A stretch of 64,000 nucleotides of DNA from Pseudomonas sp. Irchel s3h17 (GTDB lineage Bacteria; Pseudomonadota; Gammaproteobacteria; Pseudomonadales; Pseudomonadaceae): contig NZ_FYDL01000008.1 of assembly GCF_900187505.1 (NCBI RefSeq), forward strand, positions 124,001 to 188,000. Direction: 5' to 3'. This document shows positions 27,153 through 35,872 of this stretch, one piece after another. The stretch's first letter is position 1, and every line of letters starts with the position of its first letter. Below the pieces are notes generated by a model. It made no database searches and was not told where the DNA came from. It saw only the letters and a program-made list of their open reading frames with translations. Both the position numbers and the translations under genes were made by a program.

Positions 27153-28190
27153 TTACTTGACCGCAACCGACTCGGGAAATGTCCAGGTGCCGTTCAGGAT
27201 CGGCGCCTGCGGACGGTACAGGCGCACGGTGTAATTCCATCCCGCAACCGTTGGCAGGCAGTTGACGGTCGTCGCCTGGCAATCGCCGAACTGGATGGCA
27301 ATCGAGCCGTCATCGGCTTTCTTCGCGGTGAGGTTGTTGAGGGTGTAGGCATTGGCCGGGTTGGGCTGGTAGTAGCCTTCGGCGTTGTACAGGCTCACGG
27401 ACCAGAAGCCATCCACGGGCACGTCTTTGACGGTGAGGCGGTACACCGTCTTGCCGTCGTTTTGCGCCGGGGTGACGTTCAGGTACGTGGCGTCCTTGTC
27501 CGGGTTGCCGCCCCAGGCAGATGCCGAGCCGAGCAGGTGGCGGATCGGGTCGACGGTGTCCCGAGTGCCGAAGGCTTTCTTGAAGTCGGGGATAGTCGAG
27601 GACAGTACCAGCAGGGCATCGCGCACTTTCTTCTGGCTGGCGGCGTCCCATTGCGGCAACTCAAGCGAACCAGGGGCTTTCTGGCTGACCTTGATCGCGT
27701 CCTGCAGCGTATGCACCTGTTTGACGTCGTCCGGGTTGGCCGGGTCGACCAGGGTGCGGATGGCCGTCACCGCATAGCGGGTGCCGACGTTTTCACGGGT
27801 CAGGGTGTAGCTGCCGGCGCCGTAGTACACGTTCGGCACGTAGTGGTCCTGGTTGATGACTTGCAGTGCCATGTAGCGCTTGCCCGGCTCCGGCAGGGTG
27901 ATGGTCACCGGCCCGGCGTCGAGGTCGAACACCCCGGAGGAGTAGAGCGTGTCGCGGTTCAGGCGGATGACGGTCTGGTGTTCGATCGAAGCGGCTTCGC
28001 GACGATGCAGCAGTTTGCCCAGGCCGCCTTGCTGGGTCAGCGCGCCCACGTACATGTCCGATTCGGCGCGGATGAAGTTGTCGACGGTCACGGGCACCGC
28101 CTTATCGGCGGCAGGCGTGGTGGTGGCCTGAGCCTGGGCGCTGCCGAGCAGGGCCGTGAGGACAGCAGTGGCAATCAGGGTCGTGTTCAT
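27153..28190 (-). CDS. Exported DUF1254/DUF1214 protein
   Basis: The 345-residue product has a signal peptide (cleavage near AQAQA at about 20-22). A DUF1254-type segment (about 35-140, including RLNRDTLYSSGVFDL) is followed by a DUF1214-type segment (about 220-340, including DGFWSVSLYNAEGYY and the end GTWTFP). Members of this pair are common in Pseudomonas and are of unknown function, probably periplasmic. It is upstream of the phosphatase gene on the same strand with a 125-base gap. Confidence 0.85.
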   Translation of the reverse strand: MNTTLIATAVLTALLGSAQAQATTTPAADKAVPVTVDNFIRAESDMYVGALTQQGGLGKLLHRREAASIEHQTVIRLNRDTLYSSGVFDLDAGPVTITLPEPGKRYMALQVINQDHYVPNVYYGAGSYTLTRENVGTRYAVTAIRTLVDPANPDDVKQVHTLQDAIKVSQKAPGSLELPQWDAASQKKVRDALLVLSSTIPDFKKAFGTRDTVDPIRHLLGSASAWGGNPDKDATYLNVTPAQNDGKTVYRLTVKDVPVDGFWSVSLYNAEGYYQPNPANAYTLNNLTAKKADDGSIAIQFGDCQATTVNCLPTVAGWNYTVRLYRPQAPILNGTWTFPESVAVK

Positions 28191-28368
28191 CGTTGAGTCC
28201 TTTCAAGGCGCAGGGCAGGCGTCGGTGCCGCAGGGGCGACGCTTCGAATGAATCAGCGATAGTAAGGGCTTGGGTCGCTAAAGCAAGAGGGTGCTGGCAG
28301 GGGATGATGCCGCCGACGGGGCACTGAAGGGGAGGGGGAGCAAAAGCAGGATTGGCCGGGTAGCGGGT

Positions 28369-28647
28369 TCAAACAGCCGATCGGTGGGCGGGCATTTCAT
28401 TGCCTTGCTCCACCGCTTGCTCCTCGCCATGGGCGATTATCCAGCGCATCAGGGCGGCCACCGGCACCCGATGGCTGCGTTCTACCCACTGCATGCCTTC
28501 GGGGCTGGAGACCTCGATGTAGCGCCGGAGGGTCAGCTCGCGCTCGTCATCCGACAGGTGCAGGCTGGTTTCGCTGCAGTGCAGGTGGGCATGGGTGCGT
28601 TTGACCTGGCGCTGCTCGAGCACCAGTGGCCGGGTGTTACGTGGCAT
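28369..28647 (-). CDS. Small hypothetical protein overlapping the mlaA-like gene
   Basis: The 92-residue product is hydrophilic, has no signal peptide, and contains RELTLRRYIEVSSPEGMQWVERSHRVPV, which suggests a small beta-rich domain with a charged tail. The ATG lies inside the last codons of the mlaA-like gene (11-base overlap), so the two are probably translated together. I do not recognise the family. Confidence 0.6.
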   Translation of the reverse strand: MPRNTRPLVLEQRQVKRTHAHLHCSETSLHLSDDERELTLRRYIEVSSPEGMQWVERSHRVPVAALMRWIIAHGEEQAVEQGNEMPAHRSAV

Positions 28648-29428
28648 CGGTCGGGGTTTCTTCGCAGCGTTGCTGTTGCGGGTCGGACTCGCCCAGTTTG
28701 CCTTCCTGGACAAATTTGGCGCGCTTTTCGGCGGTGATGTCACGCAGGGCCGCGTAGTAATCCGGTTGTTGTGACAGGGTGTCGGTCAACGGCAATGCCG
28801 CGGCGCGCTTGTCGATCACGCCACCGACACTGGCAACGGTGGTCAGGGTTTCGGCAGTGTCGCTGTTGTCGCCGAACGGGTTGAAGGCAGCGGCCAGAAC
28901 CTTGCCGACCGCGTCGCGGCTGTTGGCGGTGCCCAGTACCGGCATTTCAACGATCGGTCCGGCACCGATGCCCCACACACCGAAGGTCTGGCCGAAGTCC
29001 GAGGTGTGGCGCGGGATTGCCAGCGAGTCGGACACGTCGATCATCCCCAGCAGGCCGGCCGTGCTGTTGATCGTGAAGCGGCCCAGGGTGTTGAGTGACC
29101 GCTTGCCGTTGCCTTGCATCAGGTCGTTGACGAACACCGTGGGTTCGTTGAAGTTGGTGGTGAAGTTATGCATGCCCAGCTGGAAGAAATCCGGCGTGTA
29201 GCCATAACCGCGAGCGACCGGCGCGATGGCGTACTCATCGATCACCTGGTTGAACGAGAAAATACCGCGGTTAACCTGCTCGGCCGGGTCGTGCAGCGGG
29301 TAGCTGACTTGGGCGCAGGTAGCTGAAGTGTCGGCCGTGTTACGGCTGGTGCAGCCGTACAGGTAGGTCAAGGTCAGCAGCAGTGCGGTATTGCGAAACA
29401 GTGCTTGGGAGCGCTTGAACACAGGCAT
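28637..29428 (-). CDS. mlaA: MlaA/VacJ-family outer-membrane lipoprotein
   Basis: The 263-residue product has a lipoprotein signal (TYLYGC, Cys near 26) and the MlaA core: DPAEQVNRGIFSFNQVIDEY, FTTNFNEPTVFVNDLMQG, GRFTINSTAGLLGMIDVSD and FGQTFGVWGIGAGP. MlaA removes mislocalised phospholipid from the outer leaflet of the outer membrane and passes it to MlaC. The other mla genes are not here. I chose the ATG at 29426-29428. Pseudomonas commonly has more than one MlaA-like protein, so the gene name is by family. Confidence 0.87.
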   Translation of the reverse strand: MPVFKRSQALFRNTALLLTLTYLYGCTSRNTADTSATCAQVSYPLHDPAEQVNRGIFSFNQVIDEYAIAPVARGYGYTPDFFQLGMHNFTTNFNEPTVFVNDLMQGNGKRSLNTLGRFTINSTAGLLGMIDVSDSLAIPRHTSDFGQTFGVWGIGAGPIVEMPVLGTANSRDAVGKVLAAAFNPFGDNSDTAETLTTVASVGGVIDKRAAALPLTDTLSQQPDYYAALRDITAEKRAKFVQEGKLGESDPQQQRCEETPTDAT

Positions 29429-29596
29429 GGCGGACAGTCTTTGGAAAAAGAGGAAGCTTGATGCTGGCAGCTGCACCTTGCTTAAAGATGTCTGCTTTTT
29501 TTCGGGGTTGATTCTTTGTGACCTTGATGAAATAAATGACGGGGCGCGCCGAATGGTTTTAGATGTCAGATCTATCAGACGCTGAGTGATGCGCCG

Positions 29597-30307
29597 GTGA
29601 GCAATCTTTTGATCGTGGACGACGACCTTGAGGTCCTTGATCTACTGAGTAAATTTTTTGTGCAGCAAGGTTATGCCGTCGAGGTCGCCACCGACGGTGT
29701 CTCACTGTGGGCCGCGATCGAGCGCCAGGTGCCGGACCTGATCATCCTCGACCTGATGATGCCCGGCGAGAACGGCCTGAGCCTGTGCCAGCGCCTGCGC
29801 CAGCAATACACCACGCCCGTGATCATGCTGACCGCCATGGGTGAGTTGAGCGACCGGGTGGTGGGGCTGGAAATGGGCGCCGATGATTACCTGAGCAAAC
29901 CCTTCGACGCCCGCGAACTGCTGGCGCGGGTGCGTGCGGTATTGCGCCGGGTGGGCGAAGTGCGTCCACTGACCGGCCAGGTGCCACACCCACTGATCCG
30001 GTTCGCCGAGTGGCAACTGGACCTCACGCGGCGCGAACTGCGCTCACCGGATCAGGTGATGATCCCGTTGTCGGCCGGGGAGTTCGACTTGCTGCTGGTG
30101 TTCGTCGAGCACCCGCAGCGCATCCTCACCCGCGAACTGTTGCTGGACCTGGCCCGTGGGCGTGCCCATGAGGCATTCGATCGCAGCATCGACGTCCAGG
30201 TCAGCCGCTTGCGGCGCAAACTGGAAATCGACAGCAAGCGCCCGGAGATGATCCGCACCGTGCGCAACGGCGGCTACCTGTTCACCCCTAGCGTGACCCG
30301 TCAGTGA
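29597..30307 (+). CDS. OmpR-family response regulator
   Basis: The 236-residue product has a receiver domain (D8-D9-D10, phospho-acceptor D52 in LIILDLMMPGENG, and Lys in LSKPFD) and a winged-helix output domain (about 135-230) ending MIRTVRNGGYLF. It starts with GTG at 29597. Its stop overlaps the GTG start of the kinase by 4 bases. It resembles the OmpR/RstA branch. It is divergent from the mlaA-like gene; the target is not evident. Confidence 0.9.
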   Translation: MSNLLIVDDDLEVLDLLSKFFVQQGYAVEVATDGVSLWAAIERQVPDLIILDLMMPGENGLSLCQRLRQQYTTPVIMLTAMGELSDRVVGLEMGADDYLSKPFDARELLARVRAVLRRVGEVRPLTGQVPHPLIRFAEWQLDLTRRELRSPDQVMIPLSAGEFDLLLVFVEHPQRILTRELLLDLARGRAHEAFDRSIDVQVSRLRRKLEIDSKRPEMIRTVRNGGYLFTPSVTRQ

Positions 30308-31647
30308 CAGGGCTGAAGTGGGGCCGGTGCCTGCGCTCGCGGGACACCGTTTCGCGCTGGATCGCCCTGACCACCATCCTGGCGATGCTTACCTCGCTGG
30401 GCTTCTACGCCCTGTTTACCCAGGTGGCGGGCGTGTGGGCGTATCCACCGCTGACCGAGACCGGCCTGCTGGAAAAACTGTCGTCCCTGAGCCGGGTGAT
30501 CGAGGCCTCGGAACCCTCGCAGCGGCAAAAACTGGCCACGGCCGCCAGCGATGGCACCCTCGACATCAAGTGGCGCGCCAGCCATGACGCGCTGAACCTG
30601 CCCGATATCCCCGAGGCGAGCACCCGCACGAACAACCCGAAGGCTCATCAGCTATTCGATAGCTCGCGCCTGGAGGTCTACCAACCCCGCGATTGGCCAC
30701 GACAGGACGGCCAGTACGCCCTGGTGATGCAATTGACGGATGGCTCCTGGCTGATGTTCGGCATGCCCTCGCGCAGTTGGGGGCTGGAGCACTGGGCGCG
30801 CAACCTGATCGTCATCCTGCTGGTGCTGTTGTCCACCGGCCTGGTCGCCCTGATCACCACCCGCCGCCTGGCCAGGCCCCTGAAAACCTTCGCCCAGGGC
30901 GCACGGCGCTTTGGTGTCGACTTTCGTGCACCGCCTATCGAACCGGTCGGCCCGAACGAAATCCGCCAGGCCATCCTTGCGTTCAACGCCATGCAGGCCC
31001 AGTTGCAGCACTTCATCAAGGACCGCACCCAGATGCTTGCGGCGATCTCCCATGACCTGCGCGCGCCCCTGACCCGCATGCGCCTGCGTGGTGAGTTCAT
31101 CGGTGATCCGGACCTGCAGAAAAAGCTGTTCCGCGACGTCGATGAAATGCACGCCATGATCAATTCCAGCCTGGACTTCTTTCGCGACGATGCGCGCCTT
31201 GAACAAGCCACGCCGTTTGACCTGGCCGAACTGCTGCATACCCTGATCGACGACTACCGCGACCAGTCCATCGAGATCCCCTTCAGCGGCCCGCCCCGGC
31301 TGGTCTACGTCGGCCGCCCGCTGGGCCTAAAGCGCGTCATCACCAACCTGGTGGAAAACGCCCTCAAGTACGCCAGCGAGCCGGCCATCGAACTGTGCGG
31401 CGACGAGAAGCAGGTGATCGTTCGCGTACTGGACCGTGGGCCGGGCATTCCGGATAACCGCTACGAACAGGTGTTCGTGCCGTTCTACCGGCTGGAAGGC
31501 TCGCGCAATAAAAACACCGGCGGCGTGGGGTTGGGCCTGTCGGCCGCACGGGCGATCGTGCTGGAGCATGGGGGAGAGCTGACGGTCAGGAACCGCAAGA
31601 TCGGCGGGCTGGAAGCGAGGGTGGTGTTGCCGGTGCTGGAGGGGTAG
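30304..31647 (+). CDS. Sensor histidine kinase, partner of the upstream regulator
   Basis: The 447-residue product has helix 1 (about 20-40), a periplasmic domain (about 41-165), helix 2 (about 167-185), HAMP, the phospho-acceptor H250 in AAISHDLRAPLTRM, N-box NLVENALKY, and G boxes DRGPGIP and GVGLGL. It starts with GTG overlapping the stop of the response regulator. The layout resembles EnvZ-type kinases. Signal unknown. Confidence 0.9.
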   Translation: MTGLKWGRCLRSRDTVSRWIALTTILAMLTSLGFYALFTQVAGVWAYPPLTETGLLEKLSSLSRVIEASEPSQRQKLATAASDGTLDIKWRASHDALNLPDIPEASTRTNNPKAHQLFDSSRLEVYQPRDWPRQDGQYALVMQLTDGSWLMFGMPSRSWGLEHWARNLIVILLVLLSTGLVALITTRRLARPLKTFAQGARRFGVDFRAPPIEPVGPNEIRQAILAFNAMQAQLQHFIKDRTQMLAAISHDLRAPLTRMRLRGEFIGDPDLQKKLFRDVDEMHAMINSSLDFFRDDARLEQATPFDLAELLHTLIDDYRDQSIEIPFSGPPRLVYVGRPLGLKRVITNLVENALKYASEPAIELCGDEKQVIVRVLDRGPGIPDNRYEQVFVPFYRLEGSRNKNTGGVGLGLSAARAIVLEHGGELTVRNRKIGGLEARVVLPVLEG

Positions 31648-31694
31648 GGGCAGGCAGACAGGCCGCAGGCGTGCCGTGAGCCTGCCCCGCGGCC

Positions 31695-32150
31695 TCAACT
31701 CTGCGGCACCACCCGAGCCTCGTTACCGCTGCCTTCGATGTAGACATTGCTGCCCTTGGCCAGCGCAGGATTGATCGGTTGGGTCACCGACACCAGCACA
31801 CCGCTCTTCACCCGCACGATAACCTGCTGCGCTTGCTGTGGCTGGTCATAGTGCTTTTTCTCTGCATAATTACCGCCCGCCGCGCCGGCCAGTGCCCCAG
31901 CGACCATGGCCACGTCCCGGCCGGTGCCGTTGCCGATCAGGCTGCCGATACCGACCCCAGCCAACCCGCCCAGAATCGCCCCGACACCGCTGTCGTGATT
32001 GGTCTGCATCTGCGTGAGCGTGATCTGCTCGATCTTGCCGCTGCGAATCTCCATTTCCCCCGCACCGCCACTGCCCGCGCCCACAGCGGCACAACCGCTG
32101 AGCAACAAGGCAAAAACCGGTGCAAGCAACCACGAGGCAGATGTATTCAT
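31695..32150 (-). CDS. Glycine-zipper outer-membrane lipoprotein (SlyB-like)
   Basis: The 151-residue product has a lipoprotein signal (LLLSGC, Cys about 20) and a glycine-zipper segment of two short hydrophobic helices (about 56-96, GAILGGLAGVGIGSLIGN and MVAGALAGAAGGNYAEK). A C-terminal beta-rich part with QQVIVRVKSGVLVSV follows. It resembles SlyB/PcpL-type outer-membrane lipoproteins. The ATG at 32148-32150 is preceded by GAG. It converges with the kinase gene at its 3' end. Confidence 0.85.
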   Translation of the reverse strand: MNTSASWLLAPVFALLLSGCAAVGAGSGGAGEMEIRSGKIEQITLTQMQTNHDSGVGAILGGLAGVGIGSLIGNGTGRDVAMVAGALAGAAGGNYAEKKHYDQPQQAQQVIVRVKSGVLVSVTQPINPALAKGSNVYIEGSGNEARVVPQS

Positions 32151-32179
32151 CGGATAACTCCAGTGTGCTGAGGCGGCCT

Positions 32180-32380
32180 TCATTGGCCATGGGTAATCGG
32201 GAAAAAGCCTAGCACACGGGTGGCGCCGGTCTGGGGTGGTGCAAACAAGGCTCGTCCATCACCCATCACCCATACGATTTCCTTTTCCGATTGCGCTTCA
32301 ATTGCCGCCCACGAAACGCAGGCAGCGAGCACCAGTGCAAACACACCACGTCGTCGACCCAGACATTGCGCCAGGCTCAT
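32180..32380 (-). pseudogene. Truncated third immunity-protein gene
   Basis: The 66-residue frame starts MSLAQCLGRRRGVFALVLAA and matches the first 40 or so residues of the two full-length genes at 32567 and 33175, including WAAIEAQSEKEI. It then departs and stops after about 25 unrelated residues. It looks like the N-terminal remnant of a third copy cut by deletion. It directly follows the broken effector end, in the same order as the intact pair. Confidence 0.7.
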
Positions 32381-32390
32381 CGCCCGCCCC

Positions 32391-32582
32391 ACCTGCGGCG
32401 ATATCCCGAAGCGCCTGTTCGATCTGATAGCGGTTGCCGTCATGCAACAGCTCGTCAAACGGTGCCGTGGCCTTGAGCACAAAAGGCATGCGCTGATGGA
32501 GGTCGGACAGATTGGTCATGAGGTTGTTGTCCAAGCCAATGGCGTGTCCATCATCAGGGCTCAGGGTCAAGGTCTCCCCCAC
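32391..32582 (-). pseudogene. Orphan C-terminal fragment of a second PAAR effector
   Basis: The frame encodes the last 60 or so residues of the effector at 33783-35246. Over a 41-residue stretch (HQRMPFVLKA to ALRDIAAG) 36 positions are identical. There is no PAAR domain, no start region, and the stop equivalent to the effector stop is lost so the frame runs on to 32298. It lies after the second immunity gene and before the truncated third one, as expected for a degraded effector-immunity cassette. Confidence 0.75.
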
Positions 32583-33178
32583 GGTGTGGCAAGCTGTAGA
32601 GTGATAAGGTAACGCTCCTCAGTGGGGCGCTTATAATCCCTGAAACGATTGACCGCCAGCATCACTTGGTACTGGTCGCCTGCTCGCCAGTAAGCCGTAC
32701 CGCCCTTGTTCACCTCTCGCAATCGGGCGCGCCATTGGGGCGTATCGGCGAACGATGGAAAGTCCTTGATCCGGATTGGCGTCCAGCCGCCGTTGCGCCA
32801 TTTCTCCTGCAGTTCCAGCACAACCTTGAGCGTATCGTCGAGTAGCAGCGGCTCGATTTGCGGGGACATGCTGACACTGTTGACTAACTCATCATCAAAA
32901 GTAACCGTGAAAAACCGAGCCAGTGGGGTCTCGAACCCGTAGTGAGGGTCAATGAAGCGCAGGCGGGCATCCGATTTCGGCAATCGCCCCCAAAAGCGCC
33001 CGGCAATAGCCGGGTCAATCTCCGCACTGGAGCGCTGGCGCATGTCCTCCCAAGGCTCGCCTATCACCAATGCGATTTCCTTTTCTGATTGCGCTGCAAT
33101 CGCCGCCCATGCAATGCAGGCAGCGACCGCGAGTGCAATCACACCGCGTCGCCAACCGACACGTTGCGTCAGGCTCAT
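32567..33178 (-). CDS. Putative immunity protein, second tandem copy
   Basis: The 203-residue product is very similar to the preceding gene (a stretch from about 75 to 120 is identical, including the SVSMSPQIEPLLLDD segment). Differences cluster at about 50-65 and at the C-terminus. The N-terminal hydrophobic segment (about 13-29) looks like a membrane anchor or uncleaved signal, placing the rest in the periplasm. Its ATG overlaps the stop of the first copy by 4 bases. Immunity is inferred from position behind a PAAR effector; the family itself I do not recognise. Confidence 0.7.
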   Translation of the reverse strand: MSLTQRVGWRRGVIALAVAACIAWAAIAAQSEKEIALVIGEPWEDMRQRSSAEIDPAIAGRFWGRLPKSDARLRFIDPHYGFETPLARFFTVTFDDELVNSVSMSPQIEPLLLDDTLKVVLELQEKWRNGGWTPIRIKDFPSFADTPQWRARLREVNKGGTAYWRAGDQYQVMLAVNRFRDYKRPTEERYLITLQLATPWGRP

Positions 33179-33786
33179 CGCACGCCCCGTGATTTGGAAA
33201 GCCCCAGTGTAATGAGGTAACGCTCCTCTTCAGGGCGCTTGTAGTCCTCGAAGCGATTGACCACGAGCATTGCCTGGTACTTGTCGCCCGCTAGCCAGTA
33301 AGCGGTACCGCCTTTGTTCACGTCCCGCAATTGGGCACGCCATTGCGGTGTGTCGGCGAACGATGGAAAGTCTTTGACCCGGTTCGGCGTCCAGCCGCCT
33401 TTGCGCCATTGCTCCTGCAAATCCAGCACGACCTTGAGCGTATCGTCGAGTAGCAGCGGCTCGATTTGCGGGGACATGCTGACACTGTTGACTAACTCAT
33501 CATCAAAAGTAACCGTGAAAAACCGAGCCAGTGGGGTCTCGAACCCGTAGTGAGGGTCAATGAAGCGCAGGCGGGCATCCGACTTGGGCATATTGAACCA
33601 GGCTCGTCCAGGAATGGCTGGACCAATGGTCGCACTGGAGCGCTGGCGCATGTCCTCCCAAGGCTCGCCTATCACCAATGCGATTTCCTTTTCTGATTGC
33701 GCTGCAATCGCCGCCCATGCAATGCAGACAGCGACCGCGAGTGCAATCACACCGCGTCGCCAACCCAGACGTTGCATCAGGCTCAT
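33175..33786 (-). CDS. Putative immunity protein, first tandem copy
   Basis: The 203-residue product has an N-terminal hydrophobic helix (about 13-29, VIALAVAVCIAWAAIAA) followed by a soluble domain of about 170 residues with DPHYGFETPLARFFTVTFDDE. The start codon overlaps the stop of the PAAR gene (4 bases), the usual coupling of effector and immunity genes. An inner-membrane anchored, periplasm-facing protein would suit an effector that acts in the periplasm or at the membrane. The function is inference. Confidence 0.75.
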   Translation of the reverse strand: MSLMQRLGWRRGVIALAVAVCIAWAAIAAQSEKEIALVIGEPWEDMRQRSSATIGPAIPGRAWFNMPKSDARLRFIDPHYGFETPLARFFTVTFDDELVNSVSMSPQIEPLLLDDTLKVVLDLQEQWRKGGWTPNRVKDFPSFADTPQWRAQLRDVNKGGTAYWLAGDKYQAMLVVNRFEDYKRPEEERYLITLGLSKSRGVR

Positions 33787-35246
33787 CGCACGCCCGCACC
33801 TGCGGCGATATCCCGAAGCGCCTGTTCGATCTGATAGCGGTTGCTATCATGCAACAGCTCGTCAAACTGGGCCGCGGCCTTGAGCACAAAAGGCATACGC
33901 TGATGGATGTCGGACAGGTCGGCTACGGGGTTATTGCTGAAACCAATGGTGCGTCTGTCATCGACAGGTCGGCATTGGCTGGCCAGCGTCAGCTCAATGG
34001 CCTGAGCGACGCCGGATGGGAAGTTCGTGACATAAGAGAAGTGATTGCCGCGTAGCAGAACCACCAACTTCAGGTCGCTGTACATCGACGGTTGCAAAAT
34101 ATTGACCTGTTCGTGCCTAGCAAGATGGTCAACACTTTTGGCGATATTGCCAGCCTCAATGGCCTCAAAGGCTTGCAGGATTTCATCGTGATCGGTCCCG
34201 AACTTTAGCTTCTGTTGTGCGACCGGCCATAGCACGGGGTACTGGTCATGCCCATAAATGTTCTTACGCGAAGGCAGGCAGGTTTCGAGCGCCCCCAACC
34301 CCCGTTCCTTGTAGAAAACATGCAGCGGATAGACGTCCAGGAACAGCGTGGTATTGCCCATGGCCAGCATCTCATACACATGCTGGTACAGCTGTTGCGC
34401 CATCGACAGCGGTTCGCCCTCGCGCCTGAGGTCGATACTCGGCAGCGGGTTGTTGCCGATGGCGTGCTCGTAGTCCCGTTGTGCCTGCTCGTAGTCCCCC
34501 AGCTTCGCTTGCCGCTCATCTTCACTGCCGCTGAACAAGCCAAAGAGCCCTGTCCTGGCGCTACGCTTGAGCTGCTGCGCGGCTTCATGTTCGGCCTGGA
34601 TCTTGTCGATCGAGTCGGCGGCGTGCAGCAGGCCACAGCCCACCTGTTTCGAGGCGAAGGCGGCGAGCCCGGCCCACTGCAAGCGCGGATCGTGTAGCCA
34701 GAGTTGGGCGTAGGCGGCATTGATCGCGCGGTTACGTGCCTTGGGGTCGGCGATCAGAATGCCGCCTGGCGCCACGATGGCTTCGGCTCTTTGCTGGTAC
34801 TCGCGCCAGAGGTTCTCGCAGACCTGTCCGGGCAGCGGCGCGAAGGTCGAGGTTGGACGGTTCGGTGCAGGGGTGAAGCTGGAGGGGCGCGGTTCGGCTA
34901 CCGGGTGGCGTGCGGTTGGCGCGGCGGGTTGAGCAGTGGCTCGGGGGCGTGGCGCGACGTTGTCGAACAACTGACACCTGAGATTCTGGTTGGCAATCAG
35001 TCGCGGCGGCGGGTCGCACTTGCAACGGCAGAGGTCGCCGTCGAGGGCGGCGGGGAGACCATCCAGCAAGTCCACCAGGTGCGGGCCGTCGCAGACAATG
35101 ACCCCGGTGCTGTCGCATTCCGGGCAGTCGACTTCATCGCCTTCGCGGGCCATGGCCTGGCCATTGATGGTGCTGTATGCGTAGCCGGTGAGCACGGTGC
35201 CGTTGACCGTGGTTTTGGCCCCGACGGTGATGTGATAGCGCCTCAT
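33783..35246 (-). CDS. PAAR-domain protein, probable type VI secretion effector
   Basis: The 487-residue product has an N-terminal PAAR domain (about 1-85) with C41, C44, C52, C73, C75 and C77 as likely zinc ligands. A Pro-rich linker follows (about 99-140), then a helical domain (from about 140) whose LWLHDPRLQWAGLAAFASKQ stretch is reminiscent of DUF2515. PAAR proteins cap the VgrG spike of the type VI system and carry toxins. No T6SS structural genes are in the window, so this is an orphan cargo locus. The ATG at 35244-35246 follows AAGGAC. The toxic activity is unknown. Confidence 0.82.
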   Translation of the reverse strand: MRRYHITVGAKTTVNGTVLTGYAYSTINGQAMAREGDEVDCPECDSTGVIVCDGPHLVDLLDGLPAALDGDLCRCKCDPPPRLIANQNLRCQLFDNVAPRPRATAQPAAPTARHPVAEPRPSSFTPAPNRPTSTFAPLPGQVCENLWREYQQRAEAIVAPGGILIADPKARNRAINAAYAQLWLHDPRLQWAGLAAFASKQVGCGLLHAADSIDKIQAEHEAAQQLKRSARTGLFGLFSGSEDERQAKLGDYEQAQRDYEHAIGNNPLPSIDLRREGEPLSMAQQLYQHVYEMLAMGNTTLFLDVYPLHVFYKERGLGALETCLPSRKNIYGHDQYPVLWPVAQQKLKFGTDHDEILQAFEAIEAGNIAKSVDHLARHEQVNILQPSMYSDLKLVVLLRGNHFSYVTNFPSGVAQAIELTLASQCRPVDDRRTIGFSNNPVADLSDIHQRMPFVLKAAAQFDELLHDSNRYQIEQALRDIAAGAGVR

Positions 35247-35411
35247 GCCAGACAAGTCCTTGTGTGATCGGTAGGGACGAGCACGCTAGGCGAGGCGGTG
35301 CAGGGAGATAAATCAGACGTTTCGTTGAGTGGTGTAGGTTTGCTCTGAATTCACTCGATAGATGATCTGTCGATGTGTCGGGAAAGAGGCGTCATATTGA
35401 TTGTCGCCCTT

Positions 35412-35441
35412 TGAGGACCGTTTATAAAAACCGATCCTCTT
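35412..35441. terminator. Possible terminator hairpin between the PAAR and PH-domain genes
   Basis: GAGGACCG and CGATCCTC pair imperfectly around an A/T-rich loop (TTTATAAAAA). Read on the plus strand TTTT follows; on the minus strand AAAGGG follows. It lies just beyond the stop of the PH-domain gene (minus strand), so it may end that transcript, but the T-run is on the wrong side for a clear call. Confidence 0.35.
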
Positions 35442-35451
35442 TTGGCGTGGC

Positions 35452-35820
35452 TCAGAGCAAATGTTTGGAAATGAGCTTCGATATCTCGACAATCGACGTC
35501 TTCCCTGTGAATTCGAACTTCACCTTGCCCAGCGACGAAAAGTAAATTTCCAGTTCGCAATCCAGGTCGAACGTGCCGGACGTTTCCACGGAGTAGGCGA
35601 CGATGTTTTTGTAGGGGAGGGAGGTGAAGTCTTTTTTGCTGCCAGTGATACCTTGCACGTTCACCGCGATGATCCGCTTGGTCGTGAAGACCACGCCGTC
35701 GCGCATGGCCTTGTAGGCGTCGACGACTTCCTCGCCTTCCAGCAACAGGGACGAGACACGTTCTGCGTACTCATTGTTTTGCTTGAGCTTGAAGAAGCCT
35801 TTGTTGTTGAAGTCGATCAT
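35452..35820 (-). CDS. Bacterial PH-domain protein
   Basis: The 122-residue product resembles bacterial PH (bPH) domains: LLEGEEVVDAYKAMRDGVVFTTKRIIAVN, then SKKDFTSLPYKNIVAYSVETSGTFDLDCELEIY. It ends in an amphipathic helix. There is no signal peptide. The ATG at 35818-35820 follows AAGGAC. Its function is unknown; bPH proteins often bind membranes or partner proteins. It is upstream of the PAAR gene on the same strand, with a 205-base gap that argues for a separate promoter. Confidence 0.7.
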   Translation of the reverse strand: MIDFNNKGFFKLKQNNEYAERVSSLLLEGEEVVDAYKAMRDGVVFTTKRIIAVNVQGITGSKKDFTSLPYKNIVAYSVETSGTFDLDCELEIYFSSLGKVKFEFTGKTSIVEISKLISKHLL

Positions 35821-35872
35821 TCGCCAGTCCTTGTAGTTGAATGGATCTGGGGGCTGCACAGCGCCCCATCCG

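Noticed and set aside
28291-28737. 148-codon frame on the plus strand over the small gene after mlaA
   Set aside because: It overlaps two minus-strand genes and its product shows no domain or signal.
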